Shown here one piece after another: positions 24,610 through 38,629 of a stretch of DNA of 64,000 nt (its first letter is position 1; the number at the start of each line of letters is the position of its first letter). Below the pieces are notes generated by a model. The model did no database searches and was not told the DNA's origin. It saw only the letters and a list, made by a program, of their open reading frames with translations. The stretch is from Balaenoptera acutorostrata. Taxonomy: Eukaryota; Chordata; Mammalia; Artiodactyla; Balaenopteridae. A program made the translations under genes and the position numbers. The stretch is taken from positions 126,632,708 to 126,696,707 of the forward strand of contig NC_080064.1 of the NCBI RefSeq assembly GCF_949987535.1, given 5' to 3'.

Positions 24610-25851
24610 GCTAACATGATCCGAAGAGGAACAGACATATGTGTGAATCATTGAGTAGATTCTGTACAGCCAGACAATCAAAACACTCTAATCAAATTTA
24701 CTCCGATAAGAAATAGAAATTAAATTTAAAAAACAAACATAAGTAAGGAGACATGAAGTTCTGGGGGCTTGTCCCAGCACATTCCACTCTAGTTTAAAAC
24801 CTCGGAACACTACCTCCAGGAAGACTCTGTTGCCCTAGTAACAAGAGTTGAGAATGTAATAATGCTGCTGCCTTGTGGCTGTTTCCCACAACAGCAGCTT
24901 TAAACACACTGCTAATGGTTGCTTCATAGTCACAAGGATTGCAGGGCTCTAAATGACACCTGCCCTCAAGAAATGCCCTGGAGTGGGGAATAGGCAAGAA
25001 AATTCAACACATGAGAAATTTTTCAAGAAGTCAATATGAAGAGGGAAGTTGTACTCACTCTTTATCAAAAAAAGGAAAAGAAAAAAAAGGACATGCTTAA
25101 AGCTCAGTATAAGGAATTATTAGCCACATGCAAATTCAAATTCAAAAAGGTTTCAGCTCACACCAGTCATGACCATCAGCAAAAAGACTACAAACTATAA
25201 ATGCTTAAGGGGTTTGAGAAAAATGTGTACCTTCTAGCTGCTCGTGGGATGTAAAGTGGTAACAGCACTAACGAAAACTGAATGGAGCTGCTACAAAGGT
25301 AAAAATTGAGCTACCATATGATGCGGCAGGGCACCTTTTGGGCCTATAACCTAAGACCACCAGAATCGGAAAGACAGAGGCAGGCAAATGTGAACTGCAT
25401 CAACATTGATATAGCCAAGACATGGAAGCAAAAAAAAGGTCCATAAACAGATGAATGGACAAAGACGAAGTGGTATACGTACCAAATGGAATAGAAGCCT
25501 CGGGAACAAAATGAACAATGCCGTTTTCAGGACTACAGTTGAGCCTAGAAATAATCATATAAGGTTAAGTAAGTCAAAAGGGTATGACAAATATCCTATG
25601 ATATCATTTATACATGTTATCCTAAGATTGCTACCAATGAACATATTTCCACAAAAAAAGACACTCACAGACTTATCAAATAAACTAATGGTTAGCCAAA
25701 CTGAAAGGTGGGAGGATGGGTAAATTAGGACTATGGCGTTTACATACATATACTAATGTATGTTAAATGTATGTAAACATATAACAGATAAACTATATGA
25801 ATTATATAATCACCAATACCTTTAAAATATATATTGTGTAATCACATACAT
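24610..25851. repeat. Monomer 19, type C
   Basis: TTTAAAACCTCGG near 24793 and TGAACTGCATCAAC near 25390, a C sublineage shared with monomers 24 and 30. Confidence 0.95.
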
Positions 25852-27416
25852 GCTAACAGGATCCGAAGATGAACAGACATATGTATGAATCATTGAGCAG
25901 ATTCTGTACAGCCAGACAATGAAAACACTCTAATCAAATTTACTCCGATAAGAAATAGAAATTAAATTTAAAAAACAAACAGAAGTAAGGAGACATAAAC
26001 TTCTCGGGGCTTCTCCCAGCACATTCCACTCTAACTCACAACCTCGGAACACTACCTAGAGGAAGACTCTGTTGCCCTAGTAACAAGAGTTGAGAACGTA
26101 ATAATGCTGCCGCCTTGTGGCTGTTTCCCACAACAGCAGCTTTATACCCAGTGCCTCTTGTTGCTTAATAGTCACAAGGACTGCAGGGCACTAAATGACA
26201 CCTGCCTTCAAAAAAGGCCCTGGGGTAGGGAATAGGCAAGAAAATTCAACACATGAGAAATTTTTCAGGAAGTCAATATGAAGAGGGAAGTTGTACTCAC
26301 TCTTTAACAAAAAAAGGAAAAGAAGAAAAAGGGGATGCCTAAAGCTCAGTGTAAGGAATTATTAGCCACATGCCTATCCAACCTCCAAAAAGGTTTCAGC
26401 TCACACAGGTCAAATGGCCATCAGCAAAAAGTCCACAAACTATAAATGCAGAAGGGGTTTTAGAGAACTCTGTACCTCCTAGCTCTGGTGGGATCTAAAG
26501 TGGTAACAGCACTAACAAAAACGGAATGGAGCTGCTTTACAAGGTAAAAACTGAGCTACCATATGATGCGACAGGGCACCTTTTGAGCCTATTAACTAAG
26601 ACCACCAGAATCGGAAAGACAGAGGCAGGCAAATGTGCACTGCAGCAATATTGAAATAGCCAAGACATGGAAGCAAAAAAAAGGTCCATAAACAGATGAA
26701 TGGACAAAGACGAAGTGGTATACGTACCAAATGGAATAGAAGCCTCGGGAACAAAATGAACAATGCCGTTTTCAGGACTACAGTTGAGCCTAGAAATAAT
26801 CATATAAGGTTAAGTAAGTCAAAAGGGTATGACAGGGGCTTCCCTGGTGGCGCAGTGATAGAGAATCTGCCTGCTAATGCAGGGGACGCGGGTTCGAGCC
26901 CTGGTCTGGGAGGATCCCACGTGCCACAGAGCAACTGGGACCGTGAGCCACAACTGCTGAGCCTGCGCATCTGGAGCCTGTGCCCCGCAACGGAAGGGGC
27001 CACGATAGTGAGAGGCCCGTGCACCGCAATGAAGAGTGGCCCCCGCTTGCCGCAACTAGAGAAAGCCCTCGCACGAAACGAAGACCCAACACAGCTAAAT
27101 AAATAGATAAATAAATAAATAAAGTAGCTATTAATTAAAAAAAAGGGTATGACAAATATCCTATGATATCATTTATACATGTTATCCTAAGATTGCTACC
27201 AATGAACATATTTCCACAAAAAAAGACACTCACAGACTTATCAAATAAACTAATGGTTAGCCAAAATGAAAGGTCGGAGGATGGGTAAATTAGGACTATG
27301 GTGTTTACATACATATACTAATGTATGTTAAATGTATATAAACATATAACAGAAAAACTATATGAATTATATAATCACCAATACCTTTAAAATATATATT
27401 GTGTAATCACATACAT
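25852..27416. repeat. Monomer 20, type A with SINE
   Basis: CCTCTTG variant; offset about 6,845 bp from monomer 15. Confidence 0.95.
26835..27140 (+). mobile_element. CHR-type SINE, copy 8 (in A)
   Basis: 306 bp with CCCGTGCACC. It otherwise matches the majority sequence. Confidence 0.92.
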
Positions 27417-28654
27417 GCTAACAGGATCCGAAGATGAACAGACATATGTATGAATCATTGAGCAGATTCTGTACAGCCAGACAATCAAAACACTCTAATC
27501 AAATTTACTCCGATAAGAAATAGAAATTAAATTGAAAAAACAAACAGAAGTAAGGAGACATGAAGTTCTGGGGGCTTGTCCCAGCACATTCCACTCTAGT
27601 TTACAACCTCGGAACACTACCTCCAGGAAGACTCTGTTGCCCTAGTAACAAGAGTTGAGAACGTAATAATGCTGCCGCCTTGTGGCTGTTTCCCACAACA
27701 GCAGCTTTATACCCAGTGCCAATTGTTGCTTAATAGTCACAAGGACTGCAGGGCTCTAAATGACACCTGCCCTCAAAAAATGCCCTGCGGTAGGGAATAG
27801 GCAAGAAAATTCAAGACATGAGAAAATTTTCAAGAAGTCAATAAGAGGAAGGAAGTTGTACTCACGCTTTAAAAAAAAGGAAAAGAAAAAAAAGGACATG
27901 CCTAAAGCTCAGTATAAGGAATTATTAGCCATAGGCCAATTCAAATTCAAAAAGGTTTCAGCTCACACCAGTCATGACCATCAGCAAAAAGTCTACAAAC
28001 TATAAATGCTGAAGGGGTTTTAGAGAATTGTGTACCTTCTAGCTGCTGGTGGGATGTAAAGTGGTAACAGCACTAACGCAAACTGAATCGAGCTGCTTTA
28101 CAAGGTAAAACCTGAGCTACCATATGATGCGGCAGGGCACCTTTTGGGCCTATAACCTAAGACCACCAGAATCGGAAAGACAGAGGCAGGCAAATGTGCA
28201 CTGCAGCAATATTGAAATAGCCAAGAAATGGAAGCAAAAAAAGATCCATAAACAGATGAATGGACAAAAAGAAGAGGTATATGGACAGCATGGAATAGTA
28301 GCCTCGGAAAAAAAATAAACAATGCCGTGTTCAGGACTACAGTTGAGCCTAGAAATAATCATATAAGGTTAAGTAAGTCAAAAAGGTATGACAAATATCC
28401 TATGATATCATTTATACATGTTATCCTAAGATTGCTACCAATGAACATATTTCCACAAAAAAAGACACTCACAGACTTATCAAATAAACTAATTGTTAGC
28501 CGAAATGAAAGGTGGGAGGATGGGTAAATTAGGACTATGGGGTTAACATACATATAGTAATGTTTGTTAAATGTATATAAACAAAAAACATACAAACTAT
28601 ATAAATTATATAATCACAATACCTTTAAAATATACATTCTGTAATTCCATACAT
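27417..28654. repeat. Monomer 21, type B
   Basis: AGGCCAATTC near 27934, shared only with monomer 27. Confidence 0.95.
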
Positions 28655-30217
28655 GCTAACATGATCCGAAGAGGAACAGACATATGTGTGAATCATTGAG
28701 TAGATTCTGTACAGCCAGACAATCAAAACACTCTAATCAAATTTACTCCGATAAGAAATAGAAATTAAATTTAAAAAACAAACATAAGTAAGGAGACATA
28801 AAGTTCTGGGGGCTTGTCCCAGCACATTCCACTCTAGTTTACAACCTCGGAACACTACCTCCAGGAAGACTCTGTTGCCCTAGTAACAAGAATTGAGAAT
28901 GTAATAATGCTGCTGCCTTGTGGCTGTTTCCCACAACAGCAGCTTTAAACACACTGCTAATGGTTGCTTCATAGTCACAAGGATTGCAGGGCTCTAAATG
29001 ACACCTGCCCTCAAGAAATGCCCTGGAGTGGGGAATAGGCAAGAAAATTCAACACATGAGAAATTTTTCAAGAAGTCAATATGAAGAGGGAAGTTGTACT
29101 CACTCTTTATCAAAAAAAGGAAAAGAAAAAAAAGGACATGCTTAAAGCTCAGTATAAGGAATTATTAGCCACATGCAAATTCAAATTCAAAAAGTTTTCA
29201 GCTCACACCAGTCATGACCATCAGCAAAAAGACTACAAACTATAAATGCTTAAGGTGTTTGAGAAAAATGTGTACCTTCTAGCTGCTCGTGGGATGTAAA
29301 GTGGTAACAGCACTAACGAAAACTGAATGGAGCTGCTACAAAGGTAAAAATTGAGCTACCATATGATGCGGCAGGGCACCTTTTGGGCCTATAACCTAAG
29401 ACCACCAGAATCGGAAAGACAGAGGCAGGCAAATGTGAACTGCAACAACATTGATATAGCCAAGACATGGAAGCAAAAAAAAGGTCCATAAACAGATGAA
29501 TGGACAAAGACGAAGTGGTATACGTACCAAATGGAATAGAAGCCTCGGGAACAAAATGAACAATGCCGTTTTCAGGACTACAGTTGAGCCTAGAAATAAT
29601 CATATAAGGTTAAGTAAGTCAAAAGGGTATGACAGGGGCTTCCCTGGTGGCGCAGTGATAGAGAATCTGCCTGCTAATGCAGGGGACGCGGGTTCGAGCC
29701 CTGGTCTGGGAGGATCCCACGTGCCACAGAGCAACTGGGACCGTGAGCCACAACTGCTGAGCCTGCGTATCTGGAGCCTGTGCCCCGCAACGGAAGGGGC
29801 CACGATAGTGAGAGGCCCGCGCACCGCAATGAAGAGTGGCCCCCGCTTGCCGCAACTAGAGAAAGCCCTCGCACGAAACGAAGACCCAACACAGCTAAAT
29901 AAATAGATAAATAAATAAATAAAGTAGCTATTAATTAAAAAAAAAGGGTATGACAAATATCCTATGATATCATTTATACATGTTATCCTAAGATTGCTAC
30001 CAATGAACATATTTCCACAAAAAAAGACACTCACAGACTTATCAAATAAACTAATGGTTAGCCAAAATGAAAGGTGGGAGGATGGGTAAATTAGGACTAT
30101 GGTGTTTACATACATATACTAATGTATGTTAAATGTATATAAACATATAACAGAAAAACTATATGAATTATGTAATCACCAATACCTTTAAAATATATAT
30201 TGTGTAATCACATACAT
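28655..30217. repeat. Monomer 22, C/A hybrid with SINE
   Basis: Same hybrid structure and variants as monomer 17. Confidence 0.92.
29635..29941 (+). mobile_element. CHR-type SINE, copy 9 (in C/A hybrid)
   Basis: GCGTATCTGG variant, as at 22789, from which it is offset by 6,846 bp. Confidence 0.92.
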
Positions 30218-31455
30218 GCTAACAGGATCCGAAGATGAACAGACATATGTATGAATCATTGAGCAGATTCTGTACAGCCAGACAATCAAAACACTCTAAT
30301 CAAATTTACTCCGATAAGAAATAGAAATTAAATTGAAAAAACAAACAGAAGTAAGGAGACATGAAGTTCTGGGGGCTTGTCCCAGCACATTCCACTCTAG
30401 TTTACAACCTCGGAACACTACCTCCAGGAAGACTCTGTTGCCCTAGTAACAAGAGTTGAGAACGTAATAATGCTGCCGCCTTGTGGCTGTTTCCCACAAC
30501 AGCAGCTTTATACCCAGTGCCAATTGTTGCTTAATAGTCACAAGGACTGCAGGGCTCTAAATGACACCTGCCCTCAAAAAATGCCCTGCGGTAGGGAATA
30601 GGCAAGAAAATTCAAGACATGAGAAAATTTTCAAGAAGTCAATAAGAGGAAGGAAGTTGTACTCACGCTTTAAAAAAAAGGAAAAGAAAAAAAAGGACAT
30701 GCCTAAAGCTCAGTATAAGGAATTATTAGCCATAGGCAAATTCAAATTCAAAAAGGTTTCAGCTCACACCAGTCATGACCATCAGCAAAAAGTCTACAAA
30801 CTATAAATGCTGAAGGGGTTTTAGAGAACTGTGTACCTTCTAGCTGCTGGTGGGATGTAAAGTGGTAACAGCACTAACGCAAACTGAATCGAGCTGCTTT
30901 ACAAGGTAAAACCTGAGCTACCATATGATGCGGCAGGGCACCTTTTGGGCCTATAACCTAAGACCACCAGAATCGGAAAGACAGAGGCAGGCAAATGTGC
31001 ACTGCAGCAATATTGAAATAGCCAAGAAATGGAAGCAAAAAAAGATCCATAAACAGATGAATGGACAAAAAGAAGAGGTATATGGACAGCATGGAATAGT
31101 AGCCTCGGAAAAAAAATAAACAATGCCGTGTTCAGGACTACAGTTGAGCCTAGAAATAATCATATAAGGTTAAGTAAGTCAAAAAGGTATGACAAATATC
31201 CTATGATATCATTTATACATGTTATCCTAAGATTGCTACCAATGAACATATTTCCACAAAAAAAGACACTCACAGACTTATCAAATAAACTAATTGTTAG
31301 CCAAAATGAAAGGTGGGAGGATGGGTAAATTAGGACTATGGGGTTAACATACATATAGTAATGTTTGTTAAATGTATATAAACAAAAAACATACAAACTA
31401 TATAAATTATATAATCACAATACCTTTAAAATATACATTCTGTAATTCCATACAT
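30218..31455. repeat. Monomer 23, type B
   Basis: Same variants as monomer 18. Confidence 0.95.
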
Positions 31456-32697
31456 GCTAACATGATCCGAAGAGGAACAGACATATGTGTGAATCATTGA
31501 GTAGATTCTGTACAGCCAGACAATCAAAACACTCTAATCAAATTTACTCCGATAAGAAATAGAAATTAAATTTAAAAAACAAACATAAGTAAGGAGACAT
31601 GAAGTTCTGGGGGCTTGTCCCAGCACATTCCACTCTAGTTTAAAACCTCGGAACACTACCTCCAGGAAGACTCTGTTGCCCTAGTAACAAGAGTTGAGAA
31701 TGTAATAATGCTGCTGCCTTGTGGCTGTTTCCCACAACAGCAGCTTTAAACACACTGCTAATGGTTGCTTCATAGTCACAAGGATTGCAGGGCTCTAAAT
31801 GACACCTGCCCTCAAGAAATGCCCTGGAGTGGGGAATAGGCAAGAAAATTCAACACATGAGAAATTTTTCAAGAAGTCAATATGAAGAGGGAAGTTGTAC
31901 TCACTCTTTATCAAAAAAAGGAAAAGAAAAAAAAGGACATGCTTAAAGCTCAGTATAAGGAATTATTAGCCACATGCAAATTCAAATTCAAAAAGGTTTC
32001 AGCTCACACCAGTCATGACCATCAGCAAAAAGACTACAAACTATAAATGCTTAAGGGGTTTGAGAAAAATGTGTACCTTCTAGCTGCTCGTGGGATGTAA
32101 AGTGGTAACAGCACTAACGAAAACTGAATGGAGCTGCTACAAAGGTAAAAATTGAGCTACCATATGATGCGGCAGGGCACCTTTTGGGCCTATAACCTAA
32201 GACCACCAGAATCGGAAAGACAGAGGCAGGCAAATGTGAACTGCATCAACATTGATATAGCCAAGACATGGAAGCAAAAAAAAGGTCCATAAACAGATGA
32301 ATGGACAAAGACGAAGTGGTATACGTACCAAATGGAATAGAAGCCTCGGGAACAAAATGAACAATGCCGTTTTCAGGACTACAGTTGAGCCTAGAAATAA
32401 TCATATAAGGTTAAGTAAGTCAAAAGGGTATGACAAATATCCTATGATATCATTTATACATGTTATCCTAAGATTGCTACCAATGAACATATTTCCACAA
32501 AAAAAGACACTCACAGACTTATCAAATAAACTAATGGTTAGCCAAACTGAAAGGTGGGAGGATGGGTAAATTAGGACTATGGCGTTTACATACATATACT
32601 AATGTATGTTAAATGTATGTAAACATATAACAGATAAACTATATGAATTATATAATCACCAATACCTTTAAAATATATATTGTGTAATCACATACAT
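31456..32697. repeat. Monomer 24, type C
   Basis: Same sublineage as monomer 19. Confidence 0.95.
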
Positions 32698-34263
32698 GCT
32701 AACAGGATCCGAAGATGAACAGACATATGTATCAATCATTGAGCAGATTCTGTACAGCCAGACAATGAAAACACTCTAATCAAATTTACTCCGATAAGAA
32801 ATAGAAATTAAATTTAAAAAACAAACAGAAGTAAGGAGACATAAACTTCTCGGGGCTTCTCCCAGCACATTCCACTCTAACTCACAACCTCGGAACACTA
32901 CCTAGAGGAAGACTCTGTTGCCCTAGTAACAAGAGTTGAGAACGTAATAATGCTGCCGCCTTGTGGCTGTTTCCCACAACAGCAGCTTTATACCCAGTGC
33001 CTCTTGTTGCTTAATAGTCACAAGGACTGCAGGGCACTAAATGACACCTGCCTTCAAAAAAGGCCCTGGGGTAGGGAATAGGCAAGAAAATTCAACACAT
33101 GAGAAATTTTTCAGGAAGTCAATATGAAGAGGGAAGTTGTACTCACTCTTTAACAAAAAAAGGAAAAGAAGAAAAAGGGGATGCCTAAAGCTCAGTGTAA
33201 GGAATTATTAGCCACATGCCTATCCAACCTCCAAAAAGGTTTCAGCTCACACAGGTCAAATGGCCATCAGCAAAAAGTCCACAAACTATAAATGCAGAAG
33301 GGGTTTTAGAGAACTCTGTACCTCCTAGCTCTGGTGGGATCTAAAGTGGTAACAGCACTAACAAAAACGGAATGGAGCTGCTTTACAAGGTAAAAACTGA
33401 GCTACCATATGATGCGACAGGGCACCTTTTGAGCCTATTAACTAAGACCACCAGAATCGGAAAGACAGAGGCAGGCAAATGTGCACTGCAGCAATATTGA
33501 AATAGCCAAGACATGGAAGCAAAAAAAAGGTCCATAAACAGATGAATGGACAAAGACGAAGTGGTATACGTACCAAATGGAATAGAAGCCTCGGGAACAA
33601 AATGAACAATGCCGTTTTCAGGACTACAGTTGAGCCTAGAAATAATCATATAAGGTTAAGTAAGTCAAAAGGGTATGACAGGGGCTTCCCTGGTGGCGCA
33701 GTGATAGAGAATCTGCCTGCTAATGCAGGGGACGCGGGTTCGAGCCCTGGTCTGGGAGGATCCCACGTGCCACAGAGCAACTGGGACCGTGAGCCACAAC
33801 TGCTGAGCCTGCGCATCTGGAGCCTGTGCCCCGCAACGGAAGGGGCCACGATAGTGAGAGGCCCGCGCACCGCAATGAAGAGTGGCCCCCGCTTGCCGCA
33901 ACTAGAGAAAGCCCTCGCACGAAACGAAGACCCAACACAGCTAAATAAATAGATAAATAAATAAATAAAGTAGCTATTAATTAAAAAAAAAGGGTATGAC
34001 AAATATCCTATGATATCATTTATACATGTTATCCTAAGATTGCTACCAATGAACATATTTCCACAAAAAAAGACACTCACAGACTTATCAAATAAACTAA
34101 TGGTTAGCCAAAATGAAAGGTCGGAGGATGGGTAAATTAGGACTATGGTGTTTACATACATATACTAATGTATGTTAAATGTATATAAACATATAACAGA
34201 AAAACTATATGAATTATATAATCACCAATACCTTTAAAATATATATTGTGTAATCACATACAT
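32698..34263. repeat. Monomer 25, type A with SINE
   Basis: Private GTATCAATCATTG near 32729 where other copies have GTATGAATCATTG. Confidence 0.95.
33681..33987 (+). mobile_element. CHR-type SINE, copy 10 (in A)
   Basis: Majority sequence. It lies 1,566 bp before the next copy, so two SINE-bearing monomers are adjacent here. Confidence 0.92.
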
Positions 34264-35828
34264 GCTAACAGGATCCGAAGATGAACAGACATATGTATGA
34301 ATCATTGAGCAGATTCTGTACAGCCAGACAATCAAAACACTCTAATCAAATTTACTCCGATAAGAAATAGAAATTAAATTGAAAAAACAAACAGAAGTAA
34401 GGAGACATGAAGTTCTGGGGGCTTGTCCCAGCACATTCCACTCTAGTTTACAACCTCGGAACACTACCTCCAGGAAGACTCTGTTGCCCTAGTAACAAGA
34501 GTTGAGAACGTAATAATGCTGCCGCCTTGTGGCTGTTTCCCACAACAGCAGCTTTATACCCAGTGCCTATTGTTGCTTAATAGTCACAAGGACTGCAGGG
34601 CACTAAATGACACCTGCCTTCAAAAAAGGCCCTGGGGTAGGGAATAGGCAAGAAAATTCAACACATGAGAAATTTTTCAGGAAGTCAATATGAAGAGGGA
34701 AGTTGTACTCACTCTTTAACAAAAAAAGGAAAAGAAGAAAAAGGGGATGCCTAAAGCTCAGTGTAAGGAATTATTAGCCACATGCCTATCCAACCTCCAA
34801 AAAGGTTTCAGCTCACACAGGTCAAATGGCCATCAGCAAAAAGTCCACAGACTATAAATGCAGAAGGGGTTTTAGAGAACTCTGTACCTCCTAGCTCTGG
34901 TGGGATCTAAAGTGGTAACAGCACTAACAAAAACGGAATGGAGCTGCTTTACAAGGTAAAAACTGAGCTACCATATGATGCGACAGGGCACCTTTTGAGC
35001 CTATTAACTAAGACCACCAGAATCGGAAAGACAAAGGCAGGCAAATGTGCACTGCAGCAATATTGAAATAGCCAAGACATGGAAGCAAAAAAAAGGTCCA
35101 TAAACAGATGAATGGACAAAGACGAAGTGGTATACGTACCAAATGGAATAGAAGCCTCGGGAACAAAATGAACAATGCCGCTTTCAGGACTACAGTTGAG
35201 CCTAGAAATAATCATATAAGGTTAAGTAAGTCAAAAGGGTATGACAGGGGCTTCCCTGGTGGCGCAGTGATAGAGAATCTGCCTGCTAATGCAGGGGACG
35301 CGGGTTCGAGCCCTGGTCTGGGAGGATCCCACGTGCCACAGAGCAACTGGGACCGTGAGCCACAACTGCTGAGCCTGCGCATCTGGAGCCTGTGCCCCGC
35401 AACGGAAGGGGCCACGATAGTGAGAGGCCCGCGCACCGCAATGAAGAGTGGCCCCCGCTTGCCGCAACTAGAGAAAGCCCTCGCACGAAACGAAGACCCA
35501 ACACAGCTAAATAAATAGATAAATAAATAAATAAAGTAGCTATTAATTAAAAAAAAGGGTATGACAAATATCCTATGATATCATTTATACATGTTATCCT
35601 AAGATTGCTACCAATGAACATATTTCCACAAAAAAAGACACTCACAGACTTATCAAATAAACTAATGGTTAGCCAAAATGAAAGGTCGGAGGATGGGTAA
35701 ATTAGGACTATGGTGTTTACATACATATACTAATGTATGTTAAATGTATATAAACATATAACAGAAAAACTATATGAATTATATAATCACCAATACCTTT
35801 AAAATATATATTGTGTAATCACATACAT
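34264..35828. repeat. Monomer 26, B/A hybrid with SINE
   Basis: B markers to CCTCCAGGAAG (34467-34477), A markers from CAGTGCCTATTG (34561). The breakpoint lies in about 97 bp. Also GTCCACAGACTATA, ACAAAGGCAGG and GCCGCTTTCAGG, shared with monomer 32. Confidence 0.92.
35247..35552 (+). mobile_element. CHR-type SINE, copy 11 (in B/A hybrid)
   Basis: The L1 part just upstream reads GCCGCTTTCAGG where other monomers have GCCGTTTTCAGG. This marker is shared with the B/A hybrids carrying the copies at 43659 and 52981. Confidence 0.92.
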
Positions 35829-37066
35829 GCTAACAGGATCCGAAGATGAACAGACATATGTATGAATCATTGAGCAGATTCTGTACAGCCAGACAATCAA
35901 AACACTCTAATCAAATTTACTCCGATAAGAAATAGAAATTAAATTGAAAAAACAAACAGAAGTAAGGAGACATGAAGTTCTGGGGGCTTGTCCCAGCACA
36001 TTCCACTCTAGTTTACAACCTCGGAACACTACCTCCAGGAAGACTCTGTTGCCCTAGTAACAAGAGTTGAGAACGTAATAATGCTGCCGCCTTGTGGCTG
36101 TTTCCCACAACAGCAGCTTTATACCCAGTGCCAATTGTTGCTTAATAGTCACAAGGACTGCAGGGCTCTAAATGACACCTGCCCTCAAAAAATGCCCTGC
36201 GGTAGGGAATAGGCAAGAAAATTCAAGACATGAGAAAATTTTCAAGAAGTCAATAAGAGGAAGGAAGTTGTACTCACGCTTTAAAAAAAAGGAAAAGAAA
36301 AAAAAGGACATGCCTAAAGCTCAGTATAAGGAATTATTAGCCATAGGCCAATTCAAATTCAAAAAGGTTTCAGCTCACACCAGTCATGACCATCAGCAAA
36401 AAGTCTACAAACTATAAATGCTGAAGGGGTTTTAGAGAATTGTGTACCTTCTAGCTGCTGGTGGGATGTAAAGTGGTAACAGCACTAACGCAAACTGAAT
36501 CGAGCTGCTTTACAAGGTAAAACCTGAGCTACCATATGATGCGGCAGGGCACCTTTTGGGCCTATAACCTAAGACCACCAGAATCGGAAAGACAGAGGCA
36601 GGCAAATGTGCACTGCAGCAATATTGAAATAGCCAAGAAATGGAAGCAAAAAAAGATCCATAAACAGATGAATGGACAAAAAGAAGAGGTATATGGACAG
36701 CATGGAATAGTAGCCTCGGAAAAAAAATAAACAATGCCGTGTTCAGGACTACAGTTGAGCCTAGAAATAATCATATAAGGTTAAGTAAGTCAAAAAGGTA
36801 TGACAAATATCCTATGATATCATTTATACATGTTATCCTAAGATTGCTACCAATGAACATATTTCCACAAAAAAAGACACTCACAGACTTATCAAATAAA
36901 CTAATTGTTAGCCGAAATGAAAGGTGGGAGGATGGGTAAATTAGGACTATGGGGTTAACATACATATAGTAATGTTTGTTAAATGTATATAAACAAAAAA
37001 CATACAAACTATATAAATTATATAATCACAATACCTTTAAAATATACATTCTGTAATTCCATACAT
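35829..37066. repeat. Monomer 27, type B
   Basis: AGGCCAATTC, as in monomer 21. Confidence 0.95.
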
Positions 37067-38629
37067 GCTAACATGATCCGAAGAGGAACAGACATATGTG
37101 TGAATCATTGAGTAGATTCTGTACAGCCAGACAATCAAAACACTCTAATCAAATTTACTCCGATAAGAAATAGAAATTAAATTTAAAAAACAAACATAAG
37201 TAAGGAGACATAAAGTTCTGGGGGCTTGTCCCAGCACATTCCACTCTAGTTTACAACCTCGGAACACTACCTCCAGGAAGACTCTGTTGCCCTAGTAACA
37301 AGAATTGAGAATGTAATAATGCTGCTGCCTTGTGGCTGTTTCCCACAACAGCAGCTTTAAACACACTGCTAATGGTTGCTTCATAGTCACAAGGATTGCA
37401 GGGCTCTAAATGACACCTGCCCTCAAGAAATGCCCTGGAGTGGGGAATAGGCAAGAAAATTCAACACATGAGAAATTTTTCAAGAAGTCAATATGAAGAG
37501 GGAAGTTGTACTCACTCTTTATCAAAAAAAGGAAAAGAAAAAAAAGGACATGCTTAAAGCTCAGTATAAGGAATTATTAGCCACATGCAAATTCAAATTC
37601 AAAAAGTTTTCAGCTCACACCAGTCATGACCATCAGCAAAAAGACTACAAACTATAAATGCTTAAGGTGTTTGAGAAAAATGTGTACCTTCTAGCTGCTC
37701 GTGGGATGTAAAGTGGTAACAGCACTAACGAAAACTGAATGGAGCTGCTACAAAGGTAAAAATTGAGCTACCATATGATGCGGCAGGGCACCTTTTGGGC
37801 CTATAACCTAAGACCACCAGAATCGGAAAGACAGAGGCAGGCAAATGTGAACTGCAACAACATTGATATAGCCAAGACATGGAAGCAAAAAAAAGGTCCA
37901 TAAACAGATGAATGGACAAAGACGAAGTGGTATACGTACCAAATGGAATAGAAGCCTCGGGAACAAAATGAACAATGCCGTTTTCAGGACTACAGTTGAG
38001 CCTAGAAATAATCATATAAGGTTAAGTAAGTCAAAAGGGTATGACAGGGGCTTCCCTGGTGGCGCAGTGATAGAGAATCTGCCTGCTAATGCAGGGGACG
38101 CGGGTTCGAGCCCTGGTCTGGGAGGATCCCACGTGCCACAGAGCAACTGGGACCGTGAGCCACAACTGCTGAGCCTGCGTATCTGGAGCCTGTGCCCCGC
38201 AACGGAAGGGGCCACGATAGTGAGAGGCCCGCGCACCGCAATGAAGAGTGGCCCCCGCTTGCCGCAACTAGAGAAAGCCCTCGCACGAAACGAAGACCCA
38301 ACACAGCTAAATAAATAGATAAATAAATAAATAAAGTAGCTATTAATTAAAAAAAAAGGGTATGACAAATATCCTATGATATCATTTATACATGTTATCC
38401 TAAGATTGCTACCAATGAACATATTTCCACAAAAAAAGACACTCACAGACTTATCAAATAAACTAATGGTTAGCCAAAATGAAAGGTGGGAGGATGGGTA
38501 AATTAGGACTATGGTGTTTACATACATATACTAATGTATGTTAAATGTATATAAACATATAACAGAAAAACTATATGAATTATGTAATCACCAATACCTT
38601 TAAAATATATATTGTGTAATCACATACAT
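37067..38629. repeat. Monomer 28, C/A hybrid with SINE
   Basis: Third copy of the super-repeat C/A hybrid, with AAGGTGTTTGAG. Confidence 0.92.
38047..38353 (+). mobile_element. CHR-type SINE, copy 12 (in C/A hybrid)
   Basis: GCGTATCTGG variant; third copy of the super-repeat hybrid. Confidence 0.92.

Larger units (their letters stand above)
23372..30217. repeat. Five-monomer super-repeat, copy 2, 6,846 bp
   Basis: Monomers at 23372, 24610, 25852, 27417 and 28655, offset by about 6,846 bp from copy 1. ATTATGTAATC just before its first monomer is shared with the starts at 30218 and 38630 and sets these blocks apart from unit 4, which has ATTATATAATC. Confidence 0.9.
30218..38629. repeat. Six-monomer super-repeat (B-C-A-B/A-B-C/A), 8,412 bp
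   Basis: Monomers at 30218, 31456, 32698, 34264, 35829 and 37067. It is the five-monomer block with one extra SINE-bearing B/A hybrid inserted after A (6,846 plus about 1,566 bp). The last two monomers share private variants with copy 2: AGGCCAATTC in B and AAGGTGTTTGAG in C/A. Confidence 0.9.
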
